From the NCBI GenBank assembly GCA_020346745.1, contig CP070787.1:2859475-2912060 (forward strand): a DNA stretch of 52,586 nt, in the 5' to 3' direction. Below are positions 44,312 to 52,567 of this stretch, in pieces; the stretch's first letter is position 1, and each line of letters begins with the position of its first letter. The stretch comes from Fidelibacterota bacterium (GTDB lineage: Bacteria > Fidelibacterota > Marinisomatia > SCGC-AAA003-L08 > TS1B11). The translations under genes and the position numbers were made by a program. The notes under the pieces are model-generated. The model was not told where the DNA came from. It worked only from the letters and a program-made list of their open reading frames with translations, and made no database searches.

Positions 44312-44317
44312 TATAAT
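44312..44317 (+). promoter_or_regulatory. Probable -10 box of the ftsK promoter
   Basis: A perfect TATAAT in the 95-base gap before ftsK. A TTGGCA at 44293-44298 is only 13 bases upstream, too close for a standard -35, and the optimal position has a poor match. The box is followed four bases later by an inverted repeat. Confidence 0.4.
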
Positions 44318-44320
44318 TAC

Positions 44321-44336
44321 GGATCAGATGTGATCC
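44321..44336 (+). repeat. Operator-like inverted repeat at the expected ftsK transcription start
   Basis: GGATCA-GATG-TGATCC, a perfect 6-bp inverted repeat with a four-base centre. It begins four bases after TATAAT, where transcription would start. It may be a repressor site or a 5' hairpin of the ftsK message. Confidence 0.5.
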
Positions 44337-44359
44337 TATAGAATGGAATTCCGGACGAT

Positions 44360-46657
44360 ATGGTGAAGGTCTCGCGAAAGGCGAATCGCCGGGTGGAGGT
44401 CTTTGCTATCCTGCTGATAGCGCTATCCGTTCTGACGCTGCTGAGCCTTCTGACGTATAATCCCGTGGAAGAGCCTACGGTCTCAGAGCAGATCGCCCTG
44501 ACGAATATCATGGGGATTGTGGGCGTCTATGTTTCCCATTATCTCATCAAGTTCACCTTAGGGTACGCGGCGATTGTTTTTCCCGTTCTCGGGATGGCCT
44601 GGGGCATAGGTTTCCTGCTCAGGCGGGAGCATAAGCCGCTGTGGCGGATTACCTGGTATGGATTGCTGCTGGCACTCCTGTCTTCAGTGGCAGTGGGTTT
44701 ACCGGAAGCACCTTTGGTATTCGAGGGTCGTGGGGATTTCACTGCGGCCGGCATGATCGGCGGTGTTTGTGCAAAGGTGCTGCACGACTTCCTGGGCATA
44801 TTCGGCTCGGTGTTCATTCTTCTCGCTGGCTACTTCCTGGTGATCAGCGGATATCTGCGCTGGGATGTTCGTGCTTTCCTGGCGCGCCAGGCGGGTAAAT
44901 TTGAGGTCTGGTTCGCCGAGTGGCGAGACCGTCGTAGACGGGGAAAGACCATGGTGCAGCCCCGTTCATACGCCCGGAAAAGGATCAAATCCAAATCCAG
45001 AGCAACGCCGAAATCCACTTCCCGCCAACGGAAGTCGAAAGCCACAGCGGACACCAGAGGTCGGGAGTCCGTTCGCGTGATGAAAGAGCAGCGCACCCGA
45101 GCGGCGGCTGAGGGGGAGATTCCAATCGATGAGCAGAAGGCCATTGAAGCCGGGGATATTGACGCCATGGAGGAGCGGCAAACCCGCTGGCGTCAATACA
45201 GATTCCCCCCCTTGGATCTACTTGCCGAACCTCCTGCGGTAGAGGAGGCTGAGTCCCGGGCAGAGCTCCTGGACAAAGCCCGGGAGCTGGAACGTGCCCT
45301 GGCCACCTTCAAGGTAGAAGGGCGGGTAGTGAACATCTCGCCCGGGCCCGTGATCACGCTCTTCGAGGTAGAACCGGGTGAGGGGGTGCGGGTCAACAAG
45401 TTTACCGTTTTGGCTGATGATCTGGCTAGGATCATGAGTGCCGAGCGGATCCGAATCATTGCCCCCATTGCCGGAACCAAGCATGTGGGGGTAGAGATTC
45501 CCAATCGCCGCCCGGCCATCGTCTATTTGAACAGCATTATCAGTTCCGATGAATATGTGAGCTCCCGCTCGCCCCTGACCGTGGCTCTGGGAAAGACAAC
45601 TTCCGGCGAAGCTTACTGTTTCGACCTGGCCCAGATGCCTCATCTGCTCATCGCTGGTACGACCGGCTCGGGCAAGTCGGTGTGTATTAACACGATTATC
45701 ACCAGCTACCTTTACAGAGTCAAGCCCGACGAAGTAAGATTCATACTCATTGATCCGAAGAAGCTGGAACTATCCTCCTATCGAGCCTTGGAGGGCTATC
45801 ATCTGATCACGACTCCGGGTATCGGGGAATATGTTCTAACTACGCCCAAGAGCGCGGTGGCAGCCTTACGGTCAGTGCTCCGAGAGATGGAGCGGCGCTA
45901 TGCTCTCTTTTCGGAAGCTACCGTGCGCAACATCGAAGAGTATCGGGCGAAAGCCTCGAAGCGGCCGGAGCTGGAGACCGTTCCTTACCTGGTCATTATT
46001 ATTGACGAACTGTCCGATTTAATGGTTACGTCGGGCAAGGATGTTGAGGAACCGATCACCCGTCTGGCCCAGATGTCCCGGGCAGTGGGCATTCACCTGG
46101 TCATAGCCACGCAACGGCCTTCTGTGGATGTGATCACCGGCCTGATCAAGGCAAATTTCCCGGCCCGTATCGCCTTTCAGGTGGCAACGAAAGTGGATTC
46201 CCGCACCATCCTGGATCAGATGGGTGCGGAAAAGCTGTTGGGGCGCGGCGATCTTCTTTTCCTGCCTCCAGGTGCATCCGAGCCTGTTCGTCTGCACGCT
46301 GCCTATATCTCACTCAATGAGATTACGGATATCTTGGATTTCATACAGAAACAGCCCAAGCCTGATGAGATTTTCCTGCCGGATGAAGTCGAGGAGCGTG
46401 AAGACGGAGAAATCACGATTGCGGGTGAAGACGATGACCTGATTGAGGAGGCGGCTCGTCTGGTCATTTCCCAGCGCCAAGCCTCGGTATCCATGCTTCA
46501 ACGGCGGTTTCGCATAGGCTATAGTCGGGCTGGTCGCCTGATTGATGAACTCGAACGGGCGGGGGTTATATCCGGCTACAGTGGCTCCAAAGCCCGTGAT
46601 GTGCTCGTTGATGAAAGTTACCTCGAAGAGCTTCGAGCCAAACGCAACGCAGCTTGA
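44360..46657 (+). CDS. ftsK: DNA translocase FtsK/SpoIIIE
   Basis: Protein of 765 residues. Four or five N-terminal membrane helices (about 14-175) anchor it at the septum. A basic, low-complexity linker (about 190-235) leads to the motor: the alpha domain (SPGPVITLFEVEPGEGV), a RecA-like beta domain with Walker A GTTGSGKSVC (Lys439) and Walker B LVIIIDELSDL, and the C-terminal gamma winged helix (ASVSMLQRRFRIGYSRAGRL) that reads KOPS-type sites. It pumps chromosomal DNA at division. The linker is short compared with E. coli FtsK, as in many bacteria. Confidence 0.96.
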   Translation: MVKVSRKANRRVEVFAILLIALSVLTLLSLLTYNPVEEPTVSEQIALTNIMGIVGVYVSHYLIKFTLGYAAIVFPVLGMAWGIGFLLRREHKPLWRITWYGLLLALLSSVAVGLPEAPLVFEGRGDFTAAGMIGGVCAKVLHDFLGIFGSVFILLAGYFLVISGYLRWDVRAFLARQAGKFEVWFAEWRDRRRRGKTMVQPRSYARKRIKSKSRATPKSTSRQRKSKATADTRGRESVRVMKEQRTRAAAEGEIPIDEQKAIEAGDIDAMEERQTRWRQYRFPPLDLLAEPPAVEEAESRAELLDKARELERALATFKVEGRVVNISPGPVITLFEVEPGEGVRVNKFTVLADDLARIMSAERIRIIAPIAGTKHVGVEIPNRRPAIVYLNSIISSDEYVSSRSPLTVALGKTTSGEAYCFDLAQMPHLLIAGTTGSGKSVCINTIITSYLYRVKPDEVRFILIDPKKLELSSYRALEGYHLITTPGIGEYVLTTPKSAVAALRSVLREMERRYALFSEATVRNIEEYRAKASKRPELETVPYLVIIIDELSDLMVTSGKDVEEPITRLAQMSRAVGIHLVIATQRPSVDVITGLIKANFPARIAFQVATKVDSRTILDQMGAEKLLGRGDLLFLPPGASEPVRLHAAYISLNEITDILDFIQKQPKPDEIFLPDEVEEREDGEITIAGEDDDLIEEAARLVISQRQASVSMLQRRFRIGYSRAGRLIDELERAGVISGYSGSKARDVLVDESYLEELRAKRNAA

Positions 46658-46720
46658 GCTTATTTTCTAATCGAGATCTGCTTTAGTCAGTTCTACCGGA
46701 TTAATGGCAATGCAAAATAA

Positions 46721-46725
46721 AGGAG
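46721..46725 (+). promoter_or_regulatory. Ribosome binding site supporting the TTG start of rmlB
   Basis: AGGAG within AAAGGAGAG, ten bases before TTG 46736. An ATG 27 bases upstream of the TTG is out of place relative to this site. Confidence 0.6.
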
Positions 46726-46735
46726 AGTAACCGAG

Positions 46736-47839
46736 TTGGCTCCTCCCGACAATCGATTTCTGATCACAGGTGGCGCCGGATTTATCGGCGGGAACTTCGT
46801 GGCCAAAGTGCTTGATGAAAACCTCGGCAAGGTTCTCGTACTCGATAAACTCACGTACGCCGGTCACCGGGCAACACTACGGGACTGGGAAGGCCGCGAG
46901 GCCTATCAGTTCGTTGAAGGGGATATCGGTGACCGGGGATTAGTCCACCGGCTCCTGAAGGAATTCAAGCCCACCTATGTCATCAACTTTGCCGCCGAAT
47001 CGCATGTGGACCGGAGCATCGAGTCGGCTGATGATTTTATCAGCACCAATATTGACGGCACTTATGTCCTGATGGATGAGAGCCTTAGCTATTGGCAGGA
47101 TCTTTCCGGAAGAAGAGCCCAATCATTTCGCTTTCACCACGTCTCGACTGACGAGGTCTACGGCAGTCTGGGTGCCACTGGCTACTTTTCGGAGCAGACT
47201 CCCTATGCTCCCAATTCGCCCTATGCCGCTTCGAAGGCTTCTTCTGATCATCTGGTGCGGGCTTATCACCATACCCACAAGCTTCCCACGACGATCACCA
47301 ATTGCTCCAATAATTATGGGCCCTACCAGTTTCCCGAAAAACTCATTCCCCTGGTGTTGCTGAATGCCTTGGAGGGCAAGCCCATTCCCGTTTACGGCGA
47401 TGGAATGAATGTTCGGGATTGGCTGTACGTCATGGACCACTGCGAGGCTATACTCAGGGTCCTGGCGCATGGTGAGCCAGGGGAGACCTACAACATTGGC
47501 GGCCATTGTGAGATGACAAATCTGGACCTCCTCCACACACTCTTCCAATGCTTGGAAGAGCGATCGGCGTTCATTGAGAAACATACCAACTATAAGACCG
47601 GCATCGATTACAGCAGTCTCATCGAGTTTGTTCCCGATCGCCCAGGGCATGACCGCCGTTATGCGATTGATGCCGGGAAGATCCAACGGGAGCTCGGCTG
47701 GACTCCTCAAGAAAGTCTGCGTACAGGTCTGGATAAGACCGTTGTCTGGTACATCACGCACCTGGACTGGTGTCGTGAGGTACTGGCCGATAATTACGAC
47801 CGCCGCCGCCTTGGCCTTCGCAAAGCGGGCAGCCCCTGA
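46736..47839 (+). CDS. rmlB: dTDP-glucose 4,6-dehydratase
   Basis: Protein of 367 residues of the extended SDR family. NAD-binding ITGGAGFIGGNFV at the start, catalytic Thr138-Asp139-Glu140 (VSTDEVYGSLG), and Tyr163-Lys167 (SPYAASKAS). The dTDP-sugar-specific YGPYQFPEKLIP and DGMNVRDWLYV blocks follow. It converts dTDP-glucose to the 4-keto-6-deoxy sugar for rhamnose and related sugars. rmlA, rmlC and rmlD are absent. It stands between ftsK and a LolA-like gene, an unusual place for a lone sugar gene. TTG start with a spaced AGGAG. Confidence 0.93.
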   Translation: MAPPDNRFLITGGAGFIGGNFVAKVLDENLGKVLVLDKLTYAGHRATLRDWEGREAYQFVEGDIGDRGLVHRLLKEFKPTYVINFAAESHVDRSIESADDFISTNIDGTYVLMDESLSYWQDLSGRRAQSFRFHHVSTDEVYGSLGATGYFSEQTPYAPNSPYAASKASSDHLVRAYHHTHKLPTTITNCSNNYGPYQFPEKLIPLVLLNALEGKPIPVYGDGMNVRDWLYVMDHCEAILRVLAHGEPGETYNIGGHCEMTNLDLLHTLFQCLEERSAFIEKHTNYKTGIDYSSLIEFVPDRPGHDRRYAIDAGKIQRELGWTPQESLRTGLDKTVVWYITHLDWCREVLADNYDRRRLGLRKAGSP

Positions 47840-47842
47840 TCC

Positions 47843-48448
47843 GTGCGATTACTACCCTCCTTCTATATTGGAGCGCTGCTCCTGGTACCAGGCCTGAAGG
47901 GGCAACCGGAGGAGTCGCTCCAGGAAGTCCTGGAGACCTTTCTTTCCCAGGCTCCGATGGAAATCAGATACCACTATCGTTTCACCCAGGGTGAATACGG
48001 TAAGGATACCACGGGAGTGATCGTCCTGATCGAGCCTACCGTATTCCGATTGACGCTATGGGACAAGGTTTACAGCAGTGATGGTACTTCCTTATACCTG
48101 CATGATCGAAATACCCATCAGACAGTTGTCGATTCCTTGCAGTGGACGGAGGTGAACCTGTGGGTGCGTCTATTAAACGGGGAGCTGCCTTCCGGATCCC
48201 AGGTGACCAGGATAGAATCTGCCTCGGAGAATCTAGTGCGATGGGAGTTGAATCACGAAGATCCCTGGTGGGTAAGTACGGTGGATGTGGATACCATCGC
48301 CGGGATAATATCTGAAATAAGGTTAGAGGAAGAGCAGGGCTGGATGCATGTGGTCAAGTTTGAAAAACCCAAACCCTGGGATCAACAGCAGCGGGATGAC
48401 TACATCACCTTACAAGACCTACCCGGTACTCGTTTGGACTTGAGGTAG
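47843..48448 (+). CDS. LolA-like outer-membrane lipoprotein carrier
   Basis: Protein of 201 residues. Signal peptide (RLLPSFYIGALLLVPGLKG), then a LolA-like beta half-barrel pattern: YHYRFTQGEYGKDTTGVIVL, PTVFRLTLWDKVYSSDGTSLYLHDR (in two pieces), and WWVSTVDVDTIAGIISEIRL. LolA carries lipoproteins across the periplasm; the match here is structural rather than by a sharp motif, so confidence is moderate. A LolA gene close to ftsK is common in FCB bacteria. GTG start three bases after the rmlB stop. Confidence 0.7.
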   Translation: MRLLPSFYIGALLLVPGLKGQPEESLQEVLETFLSQAPMEIRYHYRFTQGEYGKDTTGVIVLIEPTVFRLTLWDKVYSSDGTSLYLHDRNTHQTVVDSLQWTEVNLWVRLLNGELPSGSQVTRIESASENLVRWELNHEDPWWVSTVDVDTIAGIISEIRLEEEQGWMHVVKFEKPKPWDQQQRDDYITLQDLPGTRLDLR

Positions 48449-48457
48449 CCCCAGGTC

Positions 48458-49417
48458 ATGAAACAGTTTATTGTCGGTCTCGCGATCAGCGTGGTTGCCC
48501 TCTGGTTGGCATTCAAGGACATGGATTGGGGAGCATTCAAGGAGGCACTGAGTCAAGGCAATATCGTTTGGATTGTCGTTGCTTCGGTTGTGCTTTTGAG
48601 CGCTGTACCGCTGCGTGGTATACGGTGGCAGATTTTCCTGAATCCGATTAAGAGTGTCCCGGTTCGTCTTACCACGGAAGCGACCATCGTTGGTTACTTT
48701 GGCAATAATGCGCTGCCGTTCCGCCTGGGGGAGATACTGCGCAGCTATTTTGTTGCCCGGGAAGCTCGAGCACCCTTGACTCAGGTATTCGGGACGGTTC
48801 TGGTGGAACGAGTCGTAGACATGATAACCGTCTTGGTACTCTTGGTCCTGCTGCCATTTGTTGGTGCGGTACCAGATGCCCTTCGCCTACCGATATTGTG
48901 GGTGGTGATCATATGTATAGTGCTGGCAATCGTGACTGTATGGCTGGCACGCAGAACGGACGGCATTCCGTTCATCAAAGGCCGCCTGAAGCCTGTTCTG
49001 GATAATCTACAGCTGGGCTTCACCAGCTTGCGGCAAGGACGGCATTATGTAGTGCTCCTACTAACGACTGTCGGTGTCTGGGTCGTCTATCTTATGAATA
49101 TCTATATTGCCCAATACGCCATGGGTCTGGAGCTATCGATAGCTGAATCTTACCTTGTATTAGTGACGACCACGCTGGTCCTGCTTGTGCCGGCAGCTCC
49201 CGGCTTTGTGGGCACGTTCCATGCAGCCGTCATACTGGCGTTTGTCAATGTCCTATCAGCGGACCTGGCAAGGGCGCAGGCGATTGCCGTCGTCCTCCAT
49301 GCGATCGGATTTATCCCCTACACTATTATTGGTGCGATCATCTATTTTCGATCCCATCTGCGCCTGCGCGAAGTACGAGCTCAGAAATGGGAGCCGGGAA
49401 CGGAGGCCGATCAGTAA
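48458..49417 (+). CDS. Flippase-like membrane protein (lysylphosphatidylglycerol synthase TM family)
   Basis: Protein of 319 residues with about eight membrane helices. The pattern matches the UPF0104/AglD-like 'flippase-like domain' family: WLAFKDMDWGAFKEAL, RGIRWQIFLNP, YFGNNALPFRLGEILRSYF, VFGTVLVERVVDMITVLVLL, and PAAPGFVGTFHAA. These proteins are related to the membrane half of MprF; roles in lipid or glycan handling are proposed. It has no synthase domain. It lies between LolA-like and HAD genes, both envelope-linked. Confidence 0.85.
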   Translation: MKQFIVGLAISVVALWLAFKDMDWGAFKEALSQGNIVWIVVASVVLLSAVPLRGIRWQIFLNPIKSVPVRLTTEATIVGYFGNNALPFRLGEILRSYFVAREARAPLTQVFGTVLVERVVDMITVLVLLVLLPFVGAVPDALRLPILWVVIICIVLAIVTVWLARRTDGIPFIKGRLKPVLDNLQLGFTSLRQGRHYVVLLLTTVGVWVVYLMNIYIAQYAMGLELSIAESYLVLVTTTLVLLVPAAPGFVGTFHAAVILAFVNVLSADLARAQAIAVVLHAIGFIPYTIIGAIIYFRSHLRLREVRAQKWEPGTEADQ

Positions 49418-49419
49418 AG

Positions 49420-49935
49420 ATGTATCGGCTGCTGCTGTTTGATCGCGACGGCACCCTCACCTATGAACGTGAGGACTACCACCGGGACCTCTCCCGCTTA
49501 TTCGGCTATCCCTTCACCAGCCCGGTTCTCAAAGCTTTCCATACCGCTGGCTATCTACTGGCAGTCGTGACCAACCAGAGTGGTATTGCGCGCGGCTATT
49601 GGAAGCTGGGGGAAGTGGAGACAGCCCATCGAAGGCTGTGTCGCGAATGGGACGTGACACCCAGCTTTCATATCTGTCCCCATCACCCTGATGATGGTTG
49701 CGACTGTCGTAAACCCGCAGTTGGCCTGCTCAACGAAGCAATGGACGTTCATGGAAGCCAACCAGAAGAAAGCCTGATGATCGGTGATTCCCTTGGTGAC
49801 TATCTTGCCGCCCGGGAATCGGGCATGCACTTTGGTCTGGTGCTCACTGGTCGTGGTCGAGTCACAAGGAGCCAGCTTCCCAGCCTGCCCACAATGGTAC
49901 TTGACACAATAGCAGACCTGGAATCTCACGTGTGA
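49420..49935 (+). CDS. HAD-IIIA phosphatase, GmhB-like
   Basis: Protein of 171 residues. HAD motifs: Asp8/Asp10 (LFDRDGTLTYE), Thr51-Asn52 (VVTNQSGIARG), Lys98 and Asp123 (MIGDSLGDY). A zinc-binding loop CPHHPDDGCDC (Cys86, His88, Cys94, Cys96) matches GmhB, the heptose-1,7-bisphosphate phosphatase, and its histidinol-phosphatase relatives. With no other heptose or histidine gene nearby, the substrate is open. The usual length supports ATG 49420 rather than the longer open frame. The end overlaps ddl by four bases. Confidence 0.88.
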   Translation: MYRLLLFDRDGTLTYEREDYHRDLSRLFGYPFTSPVLKAFHTAGYLLAVVTNQSGIARGYWKLGEVETAHRRLCREWDVTPSFHICPHHPDDGCDCRKPAVGLLNEAMDVHGSQPEESLMIGDSLGDYLAARESGMHFGLVLTGRGRVTRSQLPSLPTMVLDTIADLESHV

Positions 49936-50906
49936 TTGCGATGCCTGTCTCCGCGAATCATCCGACCGTTGCGGTTCTTCTGGGAGGTATTAATTCGGAG
50001 CGGGAAGTCTCCATGCAATCCGGTCGCCGGGTAATGGATACGCTCTCCGGATTGGGATATGGAACCGTTCCTGTGGTCTATGAAGGGGACATACTGGCTC
50101 TTGTCGAGATTCTGCGTGACTATGACTTGGTATTTAACATGCTTCATGGGGGTGAAGGGGAGGATGGTACCATACAGACGGCGCTGGATCAGGCTGGGAT
50201 TAGCTATACCGGCTCTCAATCCCGGGCTTCCCGCCTGGCTATGGATAAACACGCCAGCAAGGAGGTGATGGTCAGTGCCAATATCCCTACGGCCACCTGG
50301 GTGAGACTGGAACTGGAAGAGGAACGCGAATTCCTTAAGTATCAGGATTACCAACCTCTGTCCGACTTTCTCACTGAGCACTCTTTCCCGGTTGTCGTCA
50401 AACCTAACGGAGAAGGGAGCACTGTAGGCCTCACCATCGTGGAGAACGCCAGCGAGCTGGGTGAGGCTTTGTTGGTTGCCCGTGAGTTCGGCTCGCAGGT
50501 ATTAGTAGAGGCGTATATTCCGGGCCGGGAGATCACGGTCACAATCCTGAACGGACGCCCGCTCCCTATCGTGGAGATCGTTCCTAAGCATAAATCCTAC
50601 GATTATGAGTGCAAGTATACCGATGGCATGAGCGCTTATCACGTACCCGCCGAGCTGCCCCTGGATATCACCGTTGCCATTCAGGATGCGGCCCGACGGT
50701 TGTATGAAGCGCTGGGCTGCCGGCACTATTCACGCGTGGACTTCCGCTTGCGCTCCGACGGTGAGTTCTTCTGTTTGGAACTTAACACTCTGCCTGGAAT
50801 GACGTCTCACAGCCTGACACCCATGGCTGCCAAGGCTGTGGGTATCGGATTTGATGCCTTGATCGAGCTCATTGTCAAGCTGGCTCTCCAGGATGTCGTG
50901 GATTAA
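49932..50906 (+). CDS. ddl: D-alanine-D-alanine ligase
   Basis: Protein of 324 residues, ATP-grasp fold. Family marks: VAVLLGGINSEREVSMQSG near the start, FNMLHGGEGEDGTIQ, the ATP-binding VVVKPNGEGSTVGLTI, and RVDFRLRSDGEFFCLELN with NTLPGMTSHS at the metal and D-Ala sites. It makes the D-Ala-D-Ala end of peptidoglycan precursors. GTG 49932 overlaps the HAD stop; ATG 49941 is also possible. cysS starts two bases after its stop. Confidence 0.95.
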   Translation: MIAMPVSANHPTVAVLLGGINSEREVSMQSGRRVMDTLSGLGYGTVPVVYEGDILALVEILRDYDLVFNMLHGGEGEDGTIQTALDQAGISYTGSQSRASRLAMDKHASKEVMVSANIPTATWVRLELEEEREFLKYQDYQPLSDFLTEHSFPVVVKPNGEGSTVGLTIVENASELGEALLVAREFGSQVLVEAYIPGREITVTILNGRPLPIVEIVPKHKSYDYECKYTDGMSAYHVPAELPLDITVAIQDAARRLYEALGCRHYSRVDFRLRSDGEFFCLELNTLPGMTSHSLTPMAAKAVGIGFDALIELIVKLALQDVVD

Positions 50907-50908
50907 CA

Positions 50909-52297
50909 ATGCCCTTGAAGGTCTTTAATACCCTCAGCCGCAAACTGGAAGCCATTCGGCCGATCAACCCAAAAGAAATACGCATGTATACCTGCGGTCC
51001 GACAGTGTACGACACTGCACATATTGGAAACATGCGCACATTCATGTTCGAAGATCTTTTAAAGCGATATCTCCTCTATAAAGGCTTCCAAGTCCTCCAT
51101 GTCATGAATATCACCGATGTGGACGATCGGACCATCGAACGTGCCCAGACCGAGAATCAGTCCAGGGAAGATATCACTGATCAGTACACGCGGCTGTTTC
51201 TCGAGGACATGGAAACCCTCAATATACTCCCTGCGGATCATCTGCCCAGAGCAACGGAGTTCATCCCTCAGATGGTGGAGAGTATTAAGATCCTCATCGA
51301 GAAAAGGCATGCCTACCAGACCGATGAGGGTTCCATTTATTTTGATGTGTCATCTTACCCGGATTACGGATGCCTGGCCCGCCTGGATGCGGAAGAGCTG
51401 CGTCCAGGTGAACGAGTAGCGGATGACAGTTATGAGAAGGAAGAGGCCCGGGATTTTGCCTTATGGAAGGCCCACAAGCCTTCGGATGGCGACAATGCCT
51501 GGCCCTCACCGTGGGGGAAGGGCCGCCCCGGTTGGCACATCGAATGCAGTGTAATGTCCACCCACTTCCTGGGTGAACATTTCGATATCCACTGCGGTGG
51601 AGTCGACAACATTTTTCCCCACCACGAGAACGAAATTGCCCAGAGCAAGTGCTTGTCTGACACGCCGTTTGCCAACCTGTGGATACATGGTGAACACCTG
51701 ATCGTCGATGGCCGTAAGATGAGTAAGTCGCTTGGCAATTATTACACCCTGCGAGATATTCTGGACGAGAAGCTTCCGCCGGAAGCCGTACGCTACACGC
51801 TTCTGGCCACCAACTACCGCCAGAAACTTAATTTCACGTTTGAAAAGGTTCGGGAGTCACAGAAAGCTATCAACCGGTTGCGCGAGCTGGCCAGGCGGCT
51901 CGAGGCGGTGCCATCATCACAAGAGGGATCGGATATGGAGCCACCCGATCGAGCGGTGGAAATATCCCTTGATGATGATCTCAACATCGCTGGAGCCCTG
52001 GGGGCGATCTTCAGTTGGGCTAAGGATTTATTCAGCTATATGGACAACGATAATCTCTCATATGCGTCAGCTCAGACAAGCCTGAAAGCCCTGCGCCGAT
52101 ACGATACGATCTTTGGCGTGGTGTATTTCAATCTCGAGTCGGATTTGGAGCAGGAACTCAAGGCCTTGATCATGGCTCGGGAGCAAGCCAGGCAGGCGCA
52201 CGACTGGGAAAAGGCGGATGCCATTCGGGAGGAGCTTCGGAGCAAGGGCATTATTATTGAGGATACGCCAACGGGGACCGTGTGGAAAAAGGGTTGA
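50909..52297 (+). CDS. cysS: Cysteinyl-tRNA synthetase
   Basis: Protein of 462 residues, class I synthetase. HIGH-type motif HIGN at 38-41 (YDTAHIGNMRT), Cys29 of the zinc site (MYTCGPTVYD) with the later ECSVMS and HHENE ligands, and KMSKS at 270-274 (GRKMSKSLGNYYT). The C-terminal helical domain covers about 310-462. Final gene of the plus-strand run before the tRNAs. Confidence 0.97.
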   Translation: MPLKVFNTLSRKLEAIRPINPKEIRMYTCGPTVYDTAHIGNMRTFMFEDLLKRYLLYKGFQVLHVMNITDVDDRTIERAQTENQSREDITDQYTRLFLEDMETLNILPADHLPRATEFIPQMVESIKILIEKRHAYQTDEGSIYFDVSSYPDYGCLARLDAEELRPGERVADDSYEKEEARDFALWKAHKPSDGDNAWPSPWGKGRPGWHIECSVMSTHFLGEHFDIHCGGVDNIFPHHENEIAQSKCLSDTPFANLWIHGEHLIVDGRKMSKSLGNYYTLRDILDEKLPPEAVRYTLLATNYRQKLNFTFEKVRESQKAINRLRELARRLEAVPSSQEGSDMEPPDRAVEISLDDDLNIAGALGAIFSWAKDLFSYMDNDNLSYASAQTSLKALRRYDTIFGVVYFNLESDLEQELKALIMAREQARQAHDWEKADAIREELRSKGIIIEDTPTGTVWKKG

Positions 52298-52427
52298 GAT
52301 ACCCGGAGTGGGATCACTTTCAACTTGGGCTGCATTAGATTTGGTGTGCTCTCCAATTCATTATTGATTTGCATTAATATTATTGTAAATTGGAAGGCTA
52401 AAATAGTGCCGCTATTTGCGGGATAGT
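52298..52427 (+). other. Spacer between cysS and tRNA-Thr
   Basis: A possible weak terminator follows cysS: GATACCC-GGAGT-GGGATC at 52298-52315, with one bulged A and no T-run. The last 30 bases are AT-rich and hold a small hairpin, AAATAG-TGCCG-CTATTT (52401-52417). A clear tRNA promoter was not recognised. Confidence 0.35.
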
Positions 52428-52511
52428 GCCACCATAGCTCAGTTGGTAGAGCATCTGATTTGTAATCAGAGGGTCGCGGGTTCGAATCCTGCTGGTGGCT
52501 CAAAATAGCGG
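52409..52511 (+). repeat. 9-bp inverted repeat flanking the tRNA-Thr gene
   Basis: CCGCTATTT (52409-52417) and AAATAGCGG (52503-52511) are exact reverse complements on either side of the tRNA, and TTTTTT follows at 52513-52518. Paired, they would clamp the precursor tRNA and form a terminator-like end. The left arm can also pair with AAATAG at 52401-52406. Confidence 0.5.
52428..52500 (+). tRNA. tRNA-Thr (TGT anticodon)
   Basis: A 73-base cloverleaf. The acceptor stem GCCACCA pairs fully with TGGTGGC, and the discriminator is T. The D-arm is GCTCAGTTGGTAGAGC. The anticodon stem TCTGA/TCAGA has loop TTTGTAA with TGT at 52461-52463, and the T-arm contains GGTTCGAATCC. The 3' CCA is not encoded (CAA follows), so it must be added by nucleotidyltransferase. 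Confidence 0.97.
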
Positions 52512-52567
52512 GTTTTTTGTCAGATTTCAGCAGGGGCGGACTCTTGGTCCGGCAGGTACAAGGATTC

